NCBI GenBank assembly: GCA_902802375.1
Contig: CADCLS010000013.1
Location: 1-61,166 of the forward strand
DNA from: Oscillospiraceae bacterium
GTDB taxonomy: Bacteria > Bacillota > Clostridia > Oscillospirales > Acutalibacteraceae
DNA: 61,166 nucleotides
Direction of reading: 5' to 3'
A model generated the notes under the pieces. That model ran no database searches. It was given only the letters and a program-made list of their open reading frames with translations, and was not told the origin of the DNA. The position numbers and the translations under genes were made by a program. Shown one piece after another: positions 42,069 to 50,349 of the stretch. How positions within the stretch are numbered: position 1 is the stretch's first letter; each line of letters opens with the position of its first letter.

Positions 42069-42641
42069 ATGCAAAGTCATTTTTACGCTATGCTCTCGCG
42101 TATGAAAAATATTTACCGTTGGGGACTTATGCGAAACACGAGGCCCGAAAATTTAAGCGAGCACTCACTTGAGGTGGCGTTTATCGCACACGCGCTGGCG
42201 GTTATAACCAACCGCAGGCTCGGCGGAAATGTAGACGAAAAGGCAGTGGCGTTATATGCAATGTTCCACGATACAAGCGAGATAATAACAGGCGATATGC
42301 CAACGCCGATAAAATATTATAACGCCGATATAAAGACGGCGTATAAGAATATTGAGAGCGTTGCCGAGGAAAGGCTTTTATCGCTCTTGCCCGAAGATTT
42401 AAGAGAGGATTTCGTGCCGTTATTTAACCCGGACGGCGAGGATAAGAAGATAATAAAAGCGGCGGATAAAATTTCGGCGCTTATAAAGTGCATAGAGGAG
42501 ACGGTCAGCGGAAACCGCGAGTTTGAAGCGGCGAGGGAAAGCACCCTTAAAGCGATAAAAGAAATGCGGTGTGACGCGGCGGATATTTTCCTCGATGAGT
42601 TTATAGAAAGCTTTTATTTACCGATAGACGATATAAAGTAA
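42069..42641 (+). CDS. yfbR: 5'-deoxynucleotidase YfbR (HD domain)
   Basis: 190 residues from the ATG at 42069 (GGGGAG 6 nt upstream; the ATG at 42063 abuts that site). The HD fold has EHSLEVAFIAH, the MFHDTSE motif and a C-terminal AADKIS aspartate. It removes phosphate from deoxynucleoside 5'-monophosphates. The manA-like gene follows 11 bp later. Confidence 0.93.
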   Translation: MQSHFYAMLSRMKNIYRWGLMRNTRPENLSEHSLEVAFIAHALAVITNRRLGGNVDEKAVALYAMFHDTSEIITGDMPTPIKYYNADIKTAYKNIESVAEERLLSLLPEDLREDFVPLFNPDGEDKKIIKAADKISALIKCIEETVSGNREFEAARESTLKAIKEMRCDAADIFLDEFIESFYLPIDDIK

Positions 42642-42652
42642 GGGGGATTGCT

Positions 42653-43480
42653 ATGTATCCGATGTTGCTTGAAAGTCACAAATGGGAGGGTGAAGATTTT
42701 TTGCTGTCCTCAAGGGACGAGAGCGAAAGCGCCGTAAAAAACGGTGACTTCAGGGGGCTTGGCATAAACGAAGCGTTAAGGCATATTTCAGGTCAGTCTT
42801 TTGACGGACTGCCGATATATATTAAGAAAATAAATACTATGTCGCGCTTGCCTGTAACGGTATATCCCGAGGGCGGAAAAACAACTCTTGTTTATATTAC
42901 CGACTGCACGGACGGCGCCGAAATGGTATACGGTCTTTCCCGGGAAGTGTCGCGCGAAGAACTGCTTAGAAGAGCAGTCTCAGGCTCGCTTTCGGCGGTT
43001 TGTAATTTCGTTTGCGTGCAAAAGGGAGATGTGTTCTTTATACCTGCAGGCGTGGTATTTGCGGTAGGCTCGGGTGTTTCGGCAATAGAAATCAGCACAA
43101 ACAATGATTTGGAATATATCGTTTCGGATTATGGCGAGAGGCAAAAAAAGCTCGATATAAACCGCGCCGTAGAAGTGATGAGCAATAAAAAAATAGATTT
43201 AAGCTACGGTACCGTCGGGGACATTACGCTTTATCCGTTCGGCACGGTAAGAGATATATGCTCGTGCGAGGCGTTTTGCGCCGAAGAAATAAATATGGAC
43301 GGCAATGTCGGGTTTTACGAGGAAGAAAAGACGGCGTCTGTAATTCTTGTCTCAGGTGAGATAGATTTGTCTTATTCCACGGGTACTATGCATTTAAGGG
43401 CATCAGACAGTCTGCTTCTTCCTCCCGGAATTAAAGCACGGCTTTCGGGCAGAGCAACAATTATTTACACTGTGTTTTAA
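42653..43480 (+). CDS. Mannose-6-phosphate isomerase-like cupin protein lacking metal ligands
   Basis: 275 residues with clear similarity to class I phosphomannose isomerases: 'MVYGLSREVSREELLRRAVS', 'KGDVFFIPAG' and 'IEISTNNDLEYIVSDYGE'. But the zinc site is gone. Where active enzymes have QVHP this protein has TVYP (Tyr71), and AGTVHA is replaced by AGVVFA (Phe136). It is also ~40 residues shorter. So isomerase activity is doubtful; a sugar-phosphate-binding or regulatory role is possible. Co-transcribed with yfbR. Confidence 0.75.
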   Translation: MYPMLLESHKWEGEDFLLSSRDESESAVKNGDFRGLGINEALRHISGQSFDGLPIYIKKINTMSRLPVTVYPEGGKTTLVYITDCTDGAEMVYGLSREVSREELLRRAVSGSLSAVCNFVCVQKGDVFFIPAGVVFAVGSGVSAIEISTNNDLEYIVSDYGERQKKLDINRAVEVMSNKKIDLSYGTVGDITLYPFGTVRDICSCEAFCAEEINMDGNVGFYEEEKTASVILVSGEIDLSYSTGTMHLRASDSLLLPPGIKARLSGRATIIYTVF

Positions 43481-43485
43481 TTACA

Positions 43486-43516
43486 CGGGCGGATAGCAAC
43501 TAACGCTATCCGCCCG
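43486..43516. terminator. Terminator between the ManA-like gene and folC
   Basis: Perfect 12-bp stem CGGGCGGATAGC / GCTATCCGCCCG with a 7-nt loop and ATTTTC after it on the plus strand. Confidence 0.88.
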
Positions 43517-43520
43517 ATTT

Positions 43521-44780
43521 TCATATAATTTCCATTATTTGTTTATACATATATAGTGTGCCTGAAATCACAAGCGGCAGGTTTTCTTTTTTTGCATAAA
43601 GTAGAGCCTCTTCTACCGCTTCGCTCACCGTGTTATGCGCTTTTGCGTTTACACCGCAACATATAAACTCATCCGCCAGCGCCGCAGAGGAAAGCGCGCG
43701 CGGATTATCGGGCGTCACGGTAAACACCTTTTTAATATAAGGCGCTAAAGTTTTAGCGATAAGAGGGTACGCCTTATCCGCCATAACGCCGCAAATAAGC
43801 ACTGCCTTTGAGCCCAAAACGGTTTTGATGTTTTCTGCCAGTGCCGCCGCGCCGTTTTGGTTGTGTGCGCCGTCGTAAATCACGGTAGGGTCCTTTTTTA
43901 TAACCTCAAATCTGGCAGGCCATACGGCACCGCCCAGTCCGCAAATTATATGTTCGTCGCTAATCTTAAGACCCGAATCCTTTAGCACCTCTAAGGCGGT
44001 GATAGCCGTGGCGGCGTTGTCCGCCTGATATACGCCGTTAAGCGATAAATTTATTTTGCCGTAAGGCTGTACCGAAAACTCGGTGCCGTCAAGCGAAAAG
44101 CGTTTATTCGTTATACGGCTGTAATCAACCTCGGTAACAGGCGCGCTTCTTGTTTTCGCTATATCTGTTAAAACACGGCGTGCGCCTTCATCCACAGAAG
44201 CTAAAACCACATTACATCCGGTCTTTATAATTCCGCCCTTTTCGTATGCGATTTTTTCTGTCGTTTGGCCTAAAACCGCGGTGTGGTCAAGACCTATTCC
44301 CGTAATCACCGAGACTATTGGGTTTTCTATTATATTTGTTGCGTCAAGCCTGCCGCCAAGCCCTGTCTCAAGCACTACTATATCGCATTTTTCTTCATAA
44401 AAGTATACGAATGCCGCGGCGGTTATTACCTCAAATTCGGTTATACCGTCTTCCGATTTATCTTCGAAAAACTTTATTTTTTCTATAATTTCGGCAAGCC
44501 TTTTCTTTGGTATAGGCTCGCCGTTTATTTTTATTCTCTCTTCGAAAAACGAAATATACGGCGAAGTATAAAGCCCTACTTTAAGTCCCTCGCACCTCAA
44601 TACCGACGAAATCATAGAGCAAACCGAGCCTTTGCCGTTGGTACCTGCTATGTGAATGAATTTAAGGCTTTTTTGAGGATTTGAGAGCTTTTCACATAAA
44701 TCCCTTATGCGCTCAAGCCCCGGACGACTGCCGAAAACCTCGCGCGAATGTATATAGTCGATAGATTGCTTATATGTCAT
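43521..44780 (-). CDS. folC: Bifunctional folylpolyglutamate synthase / dihydrofolate synthase
   Basis: A 419-residue Mur-ligase-like enzyme that adds glutamate to folates. The P-loop GTNGKGSV is at 46-53, YTSPYISFFEERIKING follows, and LETGLGGRLDATN plus GLDHTAVLG mark FolC. It follows folT by 5 bp, so both should be under the THF riboswitch: uptake of folate then trapping by glutamylation. Confidence 0.96.
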   Translation of the reverse strand: MTYKQSIDYIHSREVFGSRPGLERIRDLCEKLSNPQKSLKFIHIAGTNGKGSVCSMISSVLRCEGLKVGLYTSPYISFFEERIKINGEPIPKKRLAEIIEKIKFFEDKSEDGITEFEVITAAAFVYFYEEKCDIVVLETGLGGRLDATNIIENPIVSVITGIGLDHTAVLGQTTEKIAYEKGGIIKTGCNVVLASVDEGARRVLTDIAKTRSAPVTEVDYSRITNKRFSLDGTEFSVQPYGKINLSLNGVYQADNAATAITALEVLKDSGLKISDEHIICGLGGAVWPARFEVIKKDPTVIYDGAHNQNGAAALAENIKTVLGSKAVLICGVMADKAYPLIAKTLAPYIKKVFTVTPDNPRALSSAALADEFICCGVNAKAHNTVSEAVEEALLYAKKENLPLVISGTLYMYKQIMEII

Positions 44781-44785
44781 AATTT

Positions 44786-45346
44786 TTACTTTAAGCCTCC
44801 GGGCAACAAACCTGATTTTTTAAGTTTGTCCACAACCTTGACAAGAATGGGGATAGAAATTAACTGCACCGGTATTAAAACCGCGTATTCGCCGAGCCTG
44901 TATAAAAACCAACCGAAATAAGTTCGGCTTCCGTAAAGCATACTCACCCACGCAGTGTTGATAAGAAGACCTATTAAAACGCAGTTTATAAGCACCGGGG
45001 GCACAATGTTCCTCCAAAACCGCACGCGGCGCCGGCTTATTGCGCTGACGGGGTTTTCATTTAAGAACATACCTGCGACCACCCCCATAAGTGCGGCGCA
45101 AACGGTAAATCCCGGGTGATACGGACCTATCGGAAAAAGCATGGCGCCTAATAGGTCTGATACTGCGTAAACCGCAGCGCCGGCTATCGGGCCTAAAGCT
45201 ATTGCCGCAAATGTCGGCGGAATAAAGGCAAAGCCTATTTTAAGGCCTGCCGTGTTAATTGAACAAAATCGGTTAAGCACTACTTCCAAGGCTACCAGAA
45301 TTGCCGATACGCATATATTTACTAAATACGACTGTTTTTTTTGCAT
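44786..45346 (-). CDS. folT: Folate ECF transporter S component FolT
   Basis: A 186-residue, six-helix membrane protein. 'SINTAGLKIGFAFIPPTFAA' and 'GAAVYAVSDLLGAMLFPIGP' match FolT, which binds folate for import with a shared ECF module. A THF riboswitch lies directly upstream. AGGAG precedes the ATG and can be masked by the leader. folC follows in the same operon. Confidence 0.95.
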   Translation of the reverse strand: MQKKQSYLVNICVSAILVALEVVLNRFCSINTAGLKIGFAFIPPTFAAIALGPIAGAAVYAVSDLLGAMLFPIGPYHPGFTVCAALMGVVAGMFLNENPVSAISRRRVRFWRNIVPPVLINCVLIGLLINTAWVSMLYGSRTYFGWFLYRLGEYAVLIPVQLISIPILVKVVDKLKKSGLLPGGLK

Positions 45347-45353
45347 AAGAAAT

Positions 45354-45384
45354 CTCCTATTCTCTCACTAACAGATAATAGGAG
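45354..45384 (-). promoter_or_regulatory. RBS-masking hairpin of folT
   Basis: On the minus strand CTCCTATT (45377-45384) can pair with AATAGGAG (45354-45361), which holds the ribosome-binding site of folT. It lies just after the riboswitch, implying control at translation initiation. Confidence 0.7.
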
Positions 45385-45401
45385 GTCATCACTATTATTC
45401 G

Positions 45402-45497
45402 CCAGCGGGATGCGATGCTATCACCGCGCGGAAAACCGCTTCGTCCGTGCGGCAACTCCCCGTCCCCACGGCACTTTACGCGATAACATCTACTCTG
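45402..45497 (-). promoter_or_regulatory. THF riboswitch (folT motif)
   Basis: The minus strand reads AGAGTAGATG...GCGTAAAGTGCC...ACGAAGCGG...CCGCGCGGTGATAGCATCGCATCCCGCT, which matches the tetrahydrofolate riboswitch class in order and conserved bases. The 5' GTAGATG.. and 3' GCATCCCGCT parts form the closing helix. It lies about 55 bp upstream of folT, the usual target. Confidence 0.95.
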
Positions 45498-45522
45498 TTT
45501 TTTAATATTATATACCGTAATT

Positions 45523-46086
45523 TTACTTTGTCAACGGCAATTTGCCCCGATTTTTAAGAATATACGCTTTAAGTATCGCGGTTTGCGTTTTAGAATCGGG
45601 TATTTCGCCCGAAAGCACCATTTCCACCGCATCCTCAAGGGGAATACGGCAGAGGTTTATAAACTCGTCCTCATCAGGCTCGGCGTCGCCCATACTAAGA
45701 ATTGTTGCCGCATACAGATATATCACTTCGTCTGTATATCCGGGCGAGGGGAAAAGAGTGCCCAGAGGAATAAAGCTTTGAGCCACAGCGCCCGTTTCCT
45801 CTTTAAGCTCACGCTTTCCGCAGGATAGAGGGTCACGGTCGCCCTCTTTATCCCGTTTGCCGGCAGGAATTTCCAGTGTTTCTTTCATATAAGGATAGCG
45901 AAACTGCTTTACAAGAAGACAGTTTCCGTCCCCGTCAATAGGCAGTACGCCTACGCCGCCCGGATGCTCTACTACCTCTCTTTTGGCGGTCTTGCCGTTC
46001 GGTAAAACCGCGGTGTCCACACGCAGGTTTATTATAGCGCCCTTATATTTGTACTCAAAATCTTTTTGCGTTTCTGTTGTGTTCAT
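45523..46086 (-). CDS. NUDIX hydrolase, ADP-ribose pyrophosphatase type
   Basis: 187 residues. The Nudix box is EGDRDPLSCGKRELKEETG: the REL, EE and G core is intact, but the position of the first glutamate holds Arg. 'KREVVEHPGGVGVLPIDGDG' and 'KQFRYPYMKETLEIPAGK' are typical of ADP-ribose pyrophosphatases (NudF-like). GAGGCG precedes the ATG. Divergent from the carboxypeptidase gene. Substrate inferred from family. Confidence 0.88.
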   Translation of the reverse strand: MNTTETQKDFEYKYKGAIINLRVDTAVLPNGKTAKREVVEHPGGVGVLPIDGDGNCLLVKQFRYPYMKETLEIPAGKRDKEGDRDPLSCGKRELKEETGAVAQSFIPLGTLFPSPGYTDEVIYLYAATILSMGDAEPDEDEFINLCRIPLEDAVEMVLSGEIPDSKTQTAILKAYILKNRGKLPLTK

Positions 46087-46132
46087 AAAATTATCGCCTC
46101 ACATATATATTTTATATTGGGTGGTGCTTAAA

Positions 46133-47035
46133 ATGTCAAGAGTAATAAGAAGTCAAAACTACTCCTATAACGAAATGACAGCGGAAATAAAGCTGCTTTG
46201 CGCTAAGTATAATTCGCTCGAACGCTTCTCTATCGGAAAGAGCGTTTCGGGTAAGGATATTTATGCTCTGCGCCTGTCTTCCGGCGAGAGCTACACGCTT
46301 TTTGCCGCGGCGTTTCACGGAAGTGAGCATATAACGAGCAATATATGCCTTATGTTTGCCGAAGAACTGGCGGCGGCGTTTGAAAGCGGAGGTGCGCTTG
46401 AAGGCATAAATGTCAGGCGCGCACTTGAGGGCAGAGGAATAATATTTGTGCCTCGTGTAAACCCTGACGGGTGCGATATATCTATTTTGGGCGCGTCTGC
46501 CGCAGGGAAAAAAGCAGGTGAAATCACCAAGCTTTGCGGCGGTGAGTTTTCTCGCTGGAACGCAAACCTCAGAGGCGTTGATATTAACCATAATTTTGAC
46601 GCCGATTTTGAGGAGGTTAAAAAACGAGAGAGAGAAGCCGGAATATATGTGGCAGGCCCTTCGCGTTTTGGAGGCGTAAAGCCCGAAAGCGAGCCTGAGA
46701 CTTTTGCTATGACCTCTCTTTGTAAAAAGGAAAACATTCACCATGTTTGCGCCATGCATACCCAGGGAGAAGTAATATATTGGGGATATAAGGACTATTG
46801 CCTTAAAAGAAACAAGCAAATAGCTCAGATTTTAGCCGCCACCGGCGGATACGCTCTCGATGTTCCCACGGGTACCGCGGTAGGCGGAGGGTTCAAGGAT
46901 TGGTTTGTATCTCACTTTGAGCGCCCGGGCTTCACCTTGGAAATGGGGCGCGGCGCAAATCCTTTGCCGATAGAGCGAGCAACAGAAATATATCTTAAGG
47001 CACGGGAAATGCTTACTGTTTGCGCGATACTTTAA
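46133..47035 (+). CDS. M14 family zinc carboxypeptidase
   Basis: 300 residues from the ATG at 46133 (GGTGGTG upstream). Zinc ligands are in FHGSEH and AMHTQGE, with NPDG, NANLRGVDINHNF and the catalytic glutamate in FTLEMG. There is no signal peptide. The family includes gamma-D-glutamyl-meso-diaminopimelate peptidases of sporulating Firmicutes that trim peptidoglycan peptides, a plausible role here. Single gene. Confidence 0.9.
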   Translation: MSRVIRSQNYSYNEMTAEIKLLCAKYNSLERFSIGKSVSGKDIYALRLSSGESYTLFAAAFHGSEHITSNICLMFAEELAAAFESGGALEGINVRRALEGRGIIFVPRVNPDGCDISILGASAAGKKAGEITKLCGGEFSRWNANLRGVDINHNFDADFEEVKKREREAGIYVAGPSRFGGVKPESEPETFAMTSLCKKENIHHVCAMHTQGEVIYWGYKDYCLKRNKQIAQILAATGGYALDVPTGTAVGGGFKDWFVSHFERPGFTLEMGRGANPLPIERATEIYLKAREMLTVCAIL

Positions 47036-47109
47036 TTTTATCAAACTCCGGCGCGGTTTTCAATACTGTTTTCTGCCAAAATGTCAAAATTTGACAATTA
47101 AAAAAATTG

Positions 47110-47138
47110 TTGACAAAATAAAAAAAGTGTGATATTAT
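47110..47138 (+). promoter_or_regulatory. Promoter of glmM operon
   Basis: Perfect TTGACA (47110-47115), 17 bp, TATTAT (47133-47138). It lies 319 bp before the glmM start; the MITE at 47204-47430 sits between, inside the transcribed leader. Confidence 0.8.
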
Positions 47139-47203
47139 ATTACAGGAAAGGAAATGTTAATTTTTGACAATTTCTCTCCTGCTTGTTTAGATTTTCAAAA
47201 CAA

Positions 47204-47430
47204 GGCTTACACTCGGTAAGGACAAAATGGTTTTGGAGGGCAAAATTTTCAGCCCGTTCTTGCCTCGTCACGCCGAATACGCCAGTATAACGGCGTTCCT
47301 AATCGAACTGTTTTTCGCAGATTTCGCGTATGAGCGAAGCAGGAATACTGTCGTATTTCAATGAGTGAAGGCGTGAAAGAACGACAAAACAGCCGATTGT
47401 CGGGCGTTTTGTCCTTATCGAGTGTAAGCC
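47204..47430. mobile_element. MITE-like foldback element, copy 2 (227 bp)
   Basis: Same orientation and about 99% identical to the copy at 34298-34527: one 3-bp deletion and one substitution. The same inverted ends begin GGCTTACACTCG. It lies between the promoter and ribosome-binding site of glmM. No target duplication is obvious. Confidence 0.88.
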
Positions 47431-47457
47431 GAAAGATATTTGAAAGGGGTAAAACTT

Positions 47458-48822
47458 ATGGGCAAATATTTCGGCACGGACGGTTTTCGCGGCAAAGCAG
47501 GCGTTGACCTCACAGCAGAGCACGCGTTCAAAATCGGCCGTTTCCTCGGTTGGTATTATAAGGAGAAGAACAGTGACGGTACCGCTAAAATAGTTATCGG
47601 TAAAGATACACGCCGTTCTTCTTATATGTATGAAAGCGCGCTGGCTTCGGGTATTGTATCTTCGGGTGCTGACGCATACCTTTTGCATGTTACCACCACA
47701 CCTTGCGTAAGCTATATCACCTATACCGAAGGGTTTGACTGTGGCGTTATGATAAGCGCGTCTCACAATCCGTTCTCGGATAACGGTATTAAGATAATGA
47801 ACGGCGAAGGCGAAAAGATGGATGACGACCTCCAAGACGAGATAGAGCGTTATATCGACGGCGAAATCGCTGAAATTCCCTTTGCAACAGGCTATAAGAT
47901 AGGTAAAACCATTGATTATTATACGGGACGCAACCGATATATCGGCTTCCTTACAGGCCTTGCTACCCGTTCGTTTGAGAAGCACAGAGTAGCTATTGAC
48001 TGTTCAAACGGCTCATCCTGGATGATAGGCAGAGCAGTATTTGAGGCGCTCGGAGCCAAGGTTAATGTGATAAATGCAGAGCCTAACGGATTTAATATCA
48101 ACGCGGCTTGCGGTTCTACACATCCTGAGAGTCTCGAGCAGTATGTAAAGGAAAATAAGCTTGATGTCGGCTTCACATTTGACGGCGACGCGGACCGTTG
48201 TTTGGCAGTTGACGAAAACGGCAACCTTGTAAACGGCGACCAGATAATGTATATCTGTGCTAAATACTTAAAGGACCGCGGACAGCTTCCGTCAAACAAA
48301 GTTGTTACTACTATTATGTCTAACTTCGGTCTTTATAAGGCTCTTGACCGCGAGGGCATAGGCTATGAAAAGACCGCCGTTGGCGACCGCTATGTTTACG
48401 AGAATATGAAGGCTAACGACCACCTTATAGGCGGCGAGCAGTCAGGTCATATTATTTTCCGCAAGTATGCGCATACGGGCGACGGTCTTCTTACCGCGGT
48501 TATGCTTATGGGCGTGCTTATTGATACACAGCTGCCGCTGAGCGTTCTTGCCGCAAAGTGCGGTATGTATCCGCAGGTTCTTAAAAATGTTAAGGTTGAC
48601 GATAAAGACGGCACCCTTAATGACCCGATAGTTAAAGCGGCGGTGGATAAGGCGACAGAAGCGCTTGGCGACAACGGCAGAGTGCTTCTCAGAAAGAGTG
48701 GTACCGAGCCGGTACTTCGCGTTATGAGCGAGGCCGGAAGTGACAGCGAGTGCGAAAAGTATGTTGACTCGATTATCGAAGCTATGAAAGTTTCGGGACA
48801 TTTGATAGAGGTGAAAAAATAA
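47458..48822 (+). CDS. glmM: Phosphoglucosamine mutase GlmM
   Basis: About 454 residues. Converts glucosamine-6-P to glucosamine-1-P for cell-wall precursors. The phosphoserine loop MISASHNPF is near 98-106, the metal loop DGDADR near 242-247, and the phosphate loop RKSGTEPVLRV near the end. The ATG at 47458 has GAAAGGGG 8 nt upstream. The stop overlaps the next start by 1 bp. Confidence 0.96.
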   Translation: MGKYFGTDGFRGKAGVDLTAEHAFKIGRFLGWYYKEKNSDGTAKIVIGKDTRRSSYMYESALASGIVSSGADAYLLHVTTTPCVSYITYTEGFDCGVMISASHNPFSDNGIKIMNGEGEKMDDDLQDEIERYIDGEIAEIPFATGYKIGKTIDYYTGRNRYIGFLTGLATRSFEKHRVAIDCSNGSSWMIGRAVFEALGAKVNVINAEPNGFNINAACGSTHPESLEQYVKENKLDVGFTFDGDADRCLAVDENGNLVNGDQIMYICAKYLKDRGQLPSNKVVTTIMSNFGLYKALDREGIGYEKTAVGDRYVYENMKANDHLIGGEQSGHIIFRKYAHTGDGLLTAVMLMGVLIDTQLPLSVLAAKCGMYPQVLKNVKVDDKDGTLNDPIVKAAVDKATEALGDNGRVLLRKSGTEPVLRVMSEAGSDSECEKYVDSIIEAMKVSGHLIEVKK

Positions 48823-49484
48823 TGGAGCTTAAAATAAAAGACCTTTACGACCTTGACCATACGCTCGCGAAAGACTATTTGTCGAAATTCACCTATCCGT
48901 GGGAGGCGCTCGCAGGCATTTCCGATTTGATTCTCGAAATCGGAAAAACTCTTCCTGAGGACGAATTCGACCACCCGGCGGAGGATGTGTGGATAGCGAA
49001 GGACGCTACGGTTTTCAGCACGGCTTATATAAAGGGGCCCTGCATTATAGGTCATAATACGGAAGTGAGGCAGTGTGCCTTTATAAGGGGAAGCGCTCTT
49101 GTAGGAGACAACTGTGTTGTAGGCAACTCTACCGAGCTTAAAAATGTTATTCTTTTCGATGTTGTTCAGGTTCCGCATTACAACTATGTAGGCGATTCTA
49201 TTCTCGGCTATAAATCTCATATGGGTGCCGGAAGTATTACAAGTAATGTAAAGAGCGATAAAAAGCTTGTCGTTATCAAAAACGAGGGCGAGCTTATTGA
49301 GACCGGCAGAAAGAAGGTCGGCGCTATGGTTGGCGACGGCGTAGAAGTAGGATGCGGCAGCGTTCTCAATCCCGGAACGGTAATAGGCAGAAATTCGAAT
49401 GTATATCCTTTGTCCAGCGTGCGCGGCGCAGTGCCGGCAGAAAGCATTTTTAAGGGCAAAGGCGATATAGTTAAAAAAATTTAA
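48822..49484 (+). CDS. GlmU C-terminal-like left-handed beta-helix acyltransferase
   Basis: 220 residues of hexapeptide repeats ('IKGPCIIGHNTEVRQCAFIR', 'GAMVGDGVEVGCGSVLNPGT') forming a left-handed beta-helix, preceded by ~70 residues with no nucleotidyltransferase motif. Firmicute genomes name similar stand-alone proteins UDP-GlcNAc pyrophosphorylase-related. Lying between glmM and nagB, it probably acetylates glucosamine-1-P or a related sugar phosphate. The ATG overlaps the glmM stop. Confidence 0.8.
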   Translation: MELKIKDLYDLDHTLAKDYLSKFTYPWEALAGISDLILEIGKTLPEDEFDHPAEDVWIAKDATVFSTAYIKGPCIIGHNTEVRQCAFIRGSALVGDNCVVGNSTELKNVILFDVVQVPHYNYVGDSILGYKSHMGAGSITSNVKSDKKLVVIKNEGELIETGRKKVGAMVGDGVEVGCGSVLNPGTVIGRNSNVYPLSSVRGAVPAESIFKGKGDIVKKI

Positions 49485-49501
49485 GAAAAGAGGAAAAGAC
49501 A

Positions 49502-50233
49502 ATGAAAGTAATAGTTTGTGAAAATTATGAAGCAGTAAGCAAAGCCGGTGCGGATATTATTGAAAAGATAGTTCGCGAAAACCCCACCTGCACATTAGGC
49601 CTTGCAACAGGCTCAAGCCCTGTTGGTATGTATAAGGAGCTTGCTCGCCGTTGCAAAGAAGAGGGACTTGACTTTTCAAAAATCCATTCCGTAAACCTTG
49701 ACGAGTATGTAGGCCTTGAACCCACTCACGACCAGAGCTACCGTTATTTTATGGATGATAATCTTTTCAACCATATAAATATAGATAAGGCTAACACCTA
49801 TGTTGCAAAGGGCGTAGGCGACGCTGAGGAAAATCTCAAAGAGTTCAATGCGGTACTTGATAAAACCGATATTGAAATCCAGGTTTTAGGCGTAGGTCCT
49901 GACGGTCACTTAGGCTTTAACGAGCCGGGCGAAGTGCTTTATGACGGCGCTCATAAAGAGGTGCTCGATGAGTCTACAATAGATGCTAACGCGAGATTTT
50001 TCGCTTCTCGTGACGATGTTCCGCGCTATGCTTTCACAATGGGTATGGGCAACATTATGCGTGCAAAGAAGCTGCTTATGATAGTAAACGGCGACAAGCG
50101 CGACGCTATGACCAAGCTTCTCATAAACGATAAGCTTGACCCGAAATGCCCCTGCACCTTTATGCGTATGCACAGAGACGCAACCGTTATCCTCGATAAG
50201 GCTCTCGCAGATGCAATAGGCTATAAATACTAA
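49502..50233 (+). CDS. nagB: Glucosamine-6-phosphate deaminase NagB
   Basis: 243 residues. Converts glucosamine-6-P to fructose-6-P and ammonia. 'LGLATGSSPVGMYKELAR', VNLDEYVGL with the catalytic Asp, and LGVGPDGHLGFNEPG are present. Third gene of the amino-sugar run; with glmM it balances glucosamine-6-P between wall synthesis and glycolysis. A strong terminator follows. Confidence 0.96.
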   Translation: MKVIVCENYEAVSKAGADIIEKIVRENPTCTLGLATGSSPVGMYKELARRCKEEGLDFSKIHSVNLDEYVGLEPTHDQSYRYFMDDNLFNHINIDKANTYVAKGVGDAEENLKEFNAVLDKTDIEIQVLGVGPDGHLGFNEPGEVLYDGAHKEVLDESTIDANARFFASRDDVPRYAFTMGMGNIMRAKKLLMIVNGDKRDAMTKLLINDKLDPKCPCTFMRMHRDATVILDKALADAIGYKY

Positions 50234-50245
50234 TAAACAATCGGC

Positions 50246-50279
50246 TTTTGCCCGCCTTTTACGGCGGGCAAAAATTTTT
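50246..50279 (+). terminator. Terminator of the glmM-nagB operon
   Basis: Perfect 11-bp stem TTTTGCCCGCC / GGCGGGCAAAA with a 6-nt loop, then ATTTTTG. Confidence 0.92.
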
Positions 50280-50289
50280 GATAAAACCC

Positions 50290-50318
50290 TTGCCAAAGAA
50301 CGGCAAAAAGAGTAAAAT
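50290..50318 (+). promoter_or_regulatory. Promoter of guaA
   Basis: TTGCCA (50290-50295), 17 bp, TAAAAT (50313-50318), 32 bp before the ATG. No purine riboswitch is visible in the short leader. Confidence 0.6.
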
Positions 50319-50349
50319 ATGTTATCATAAAACCACGGAGGAAAGAAAA

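Noticed and set aside
46136-46819. Minus-strand open frame within the M14 carboxypeptidase gene
   Set aside because: Antisense shadow; the sense strand has all catalytic motifs.
47299-47985. 228-codon minus-strand open frame running from the MITE into glmM
   Set aside because: It is antisense to a clear glmM and has no family features; GC-rich codon structure of the real gene keeps the opposite strand open.
48447-49502. 351-codon minus-strand open frame across glmM and the acyltransferase gene
   Set aside because: It is wholly antisense to two well-supported genes and shows no motif or ribosome-binding site.
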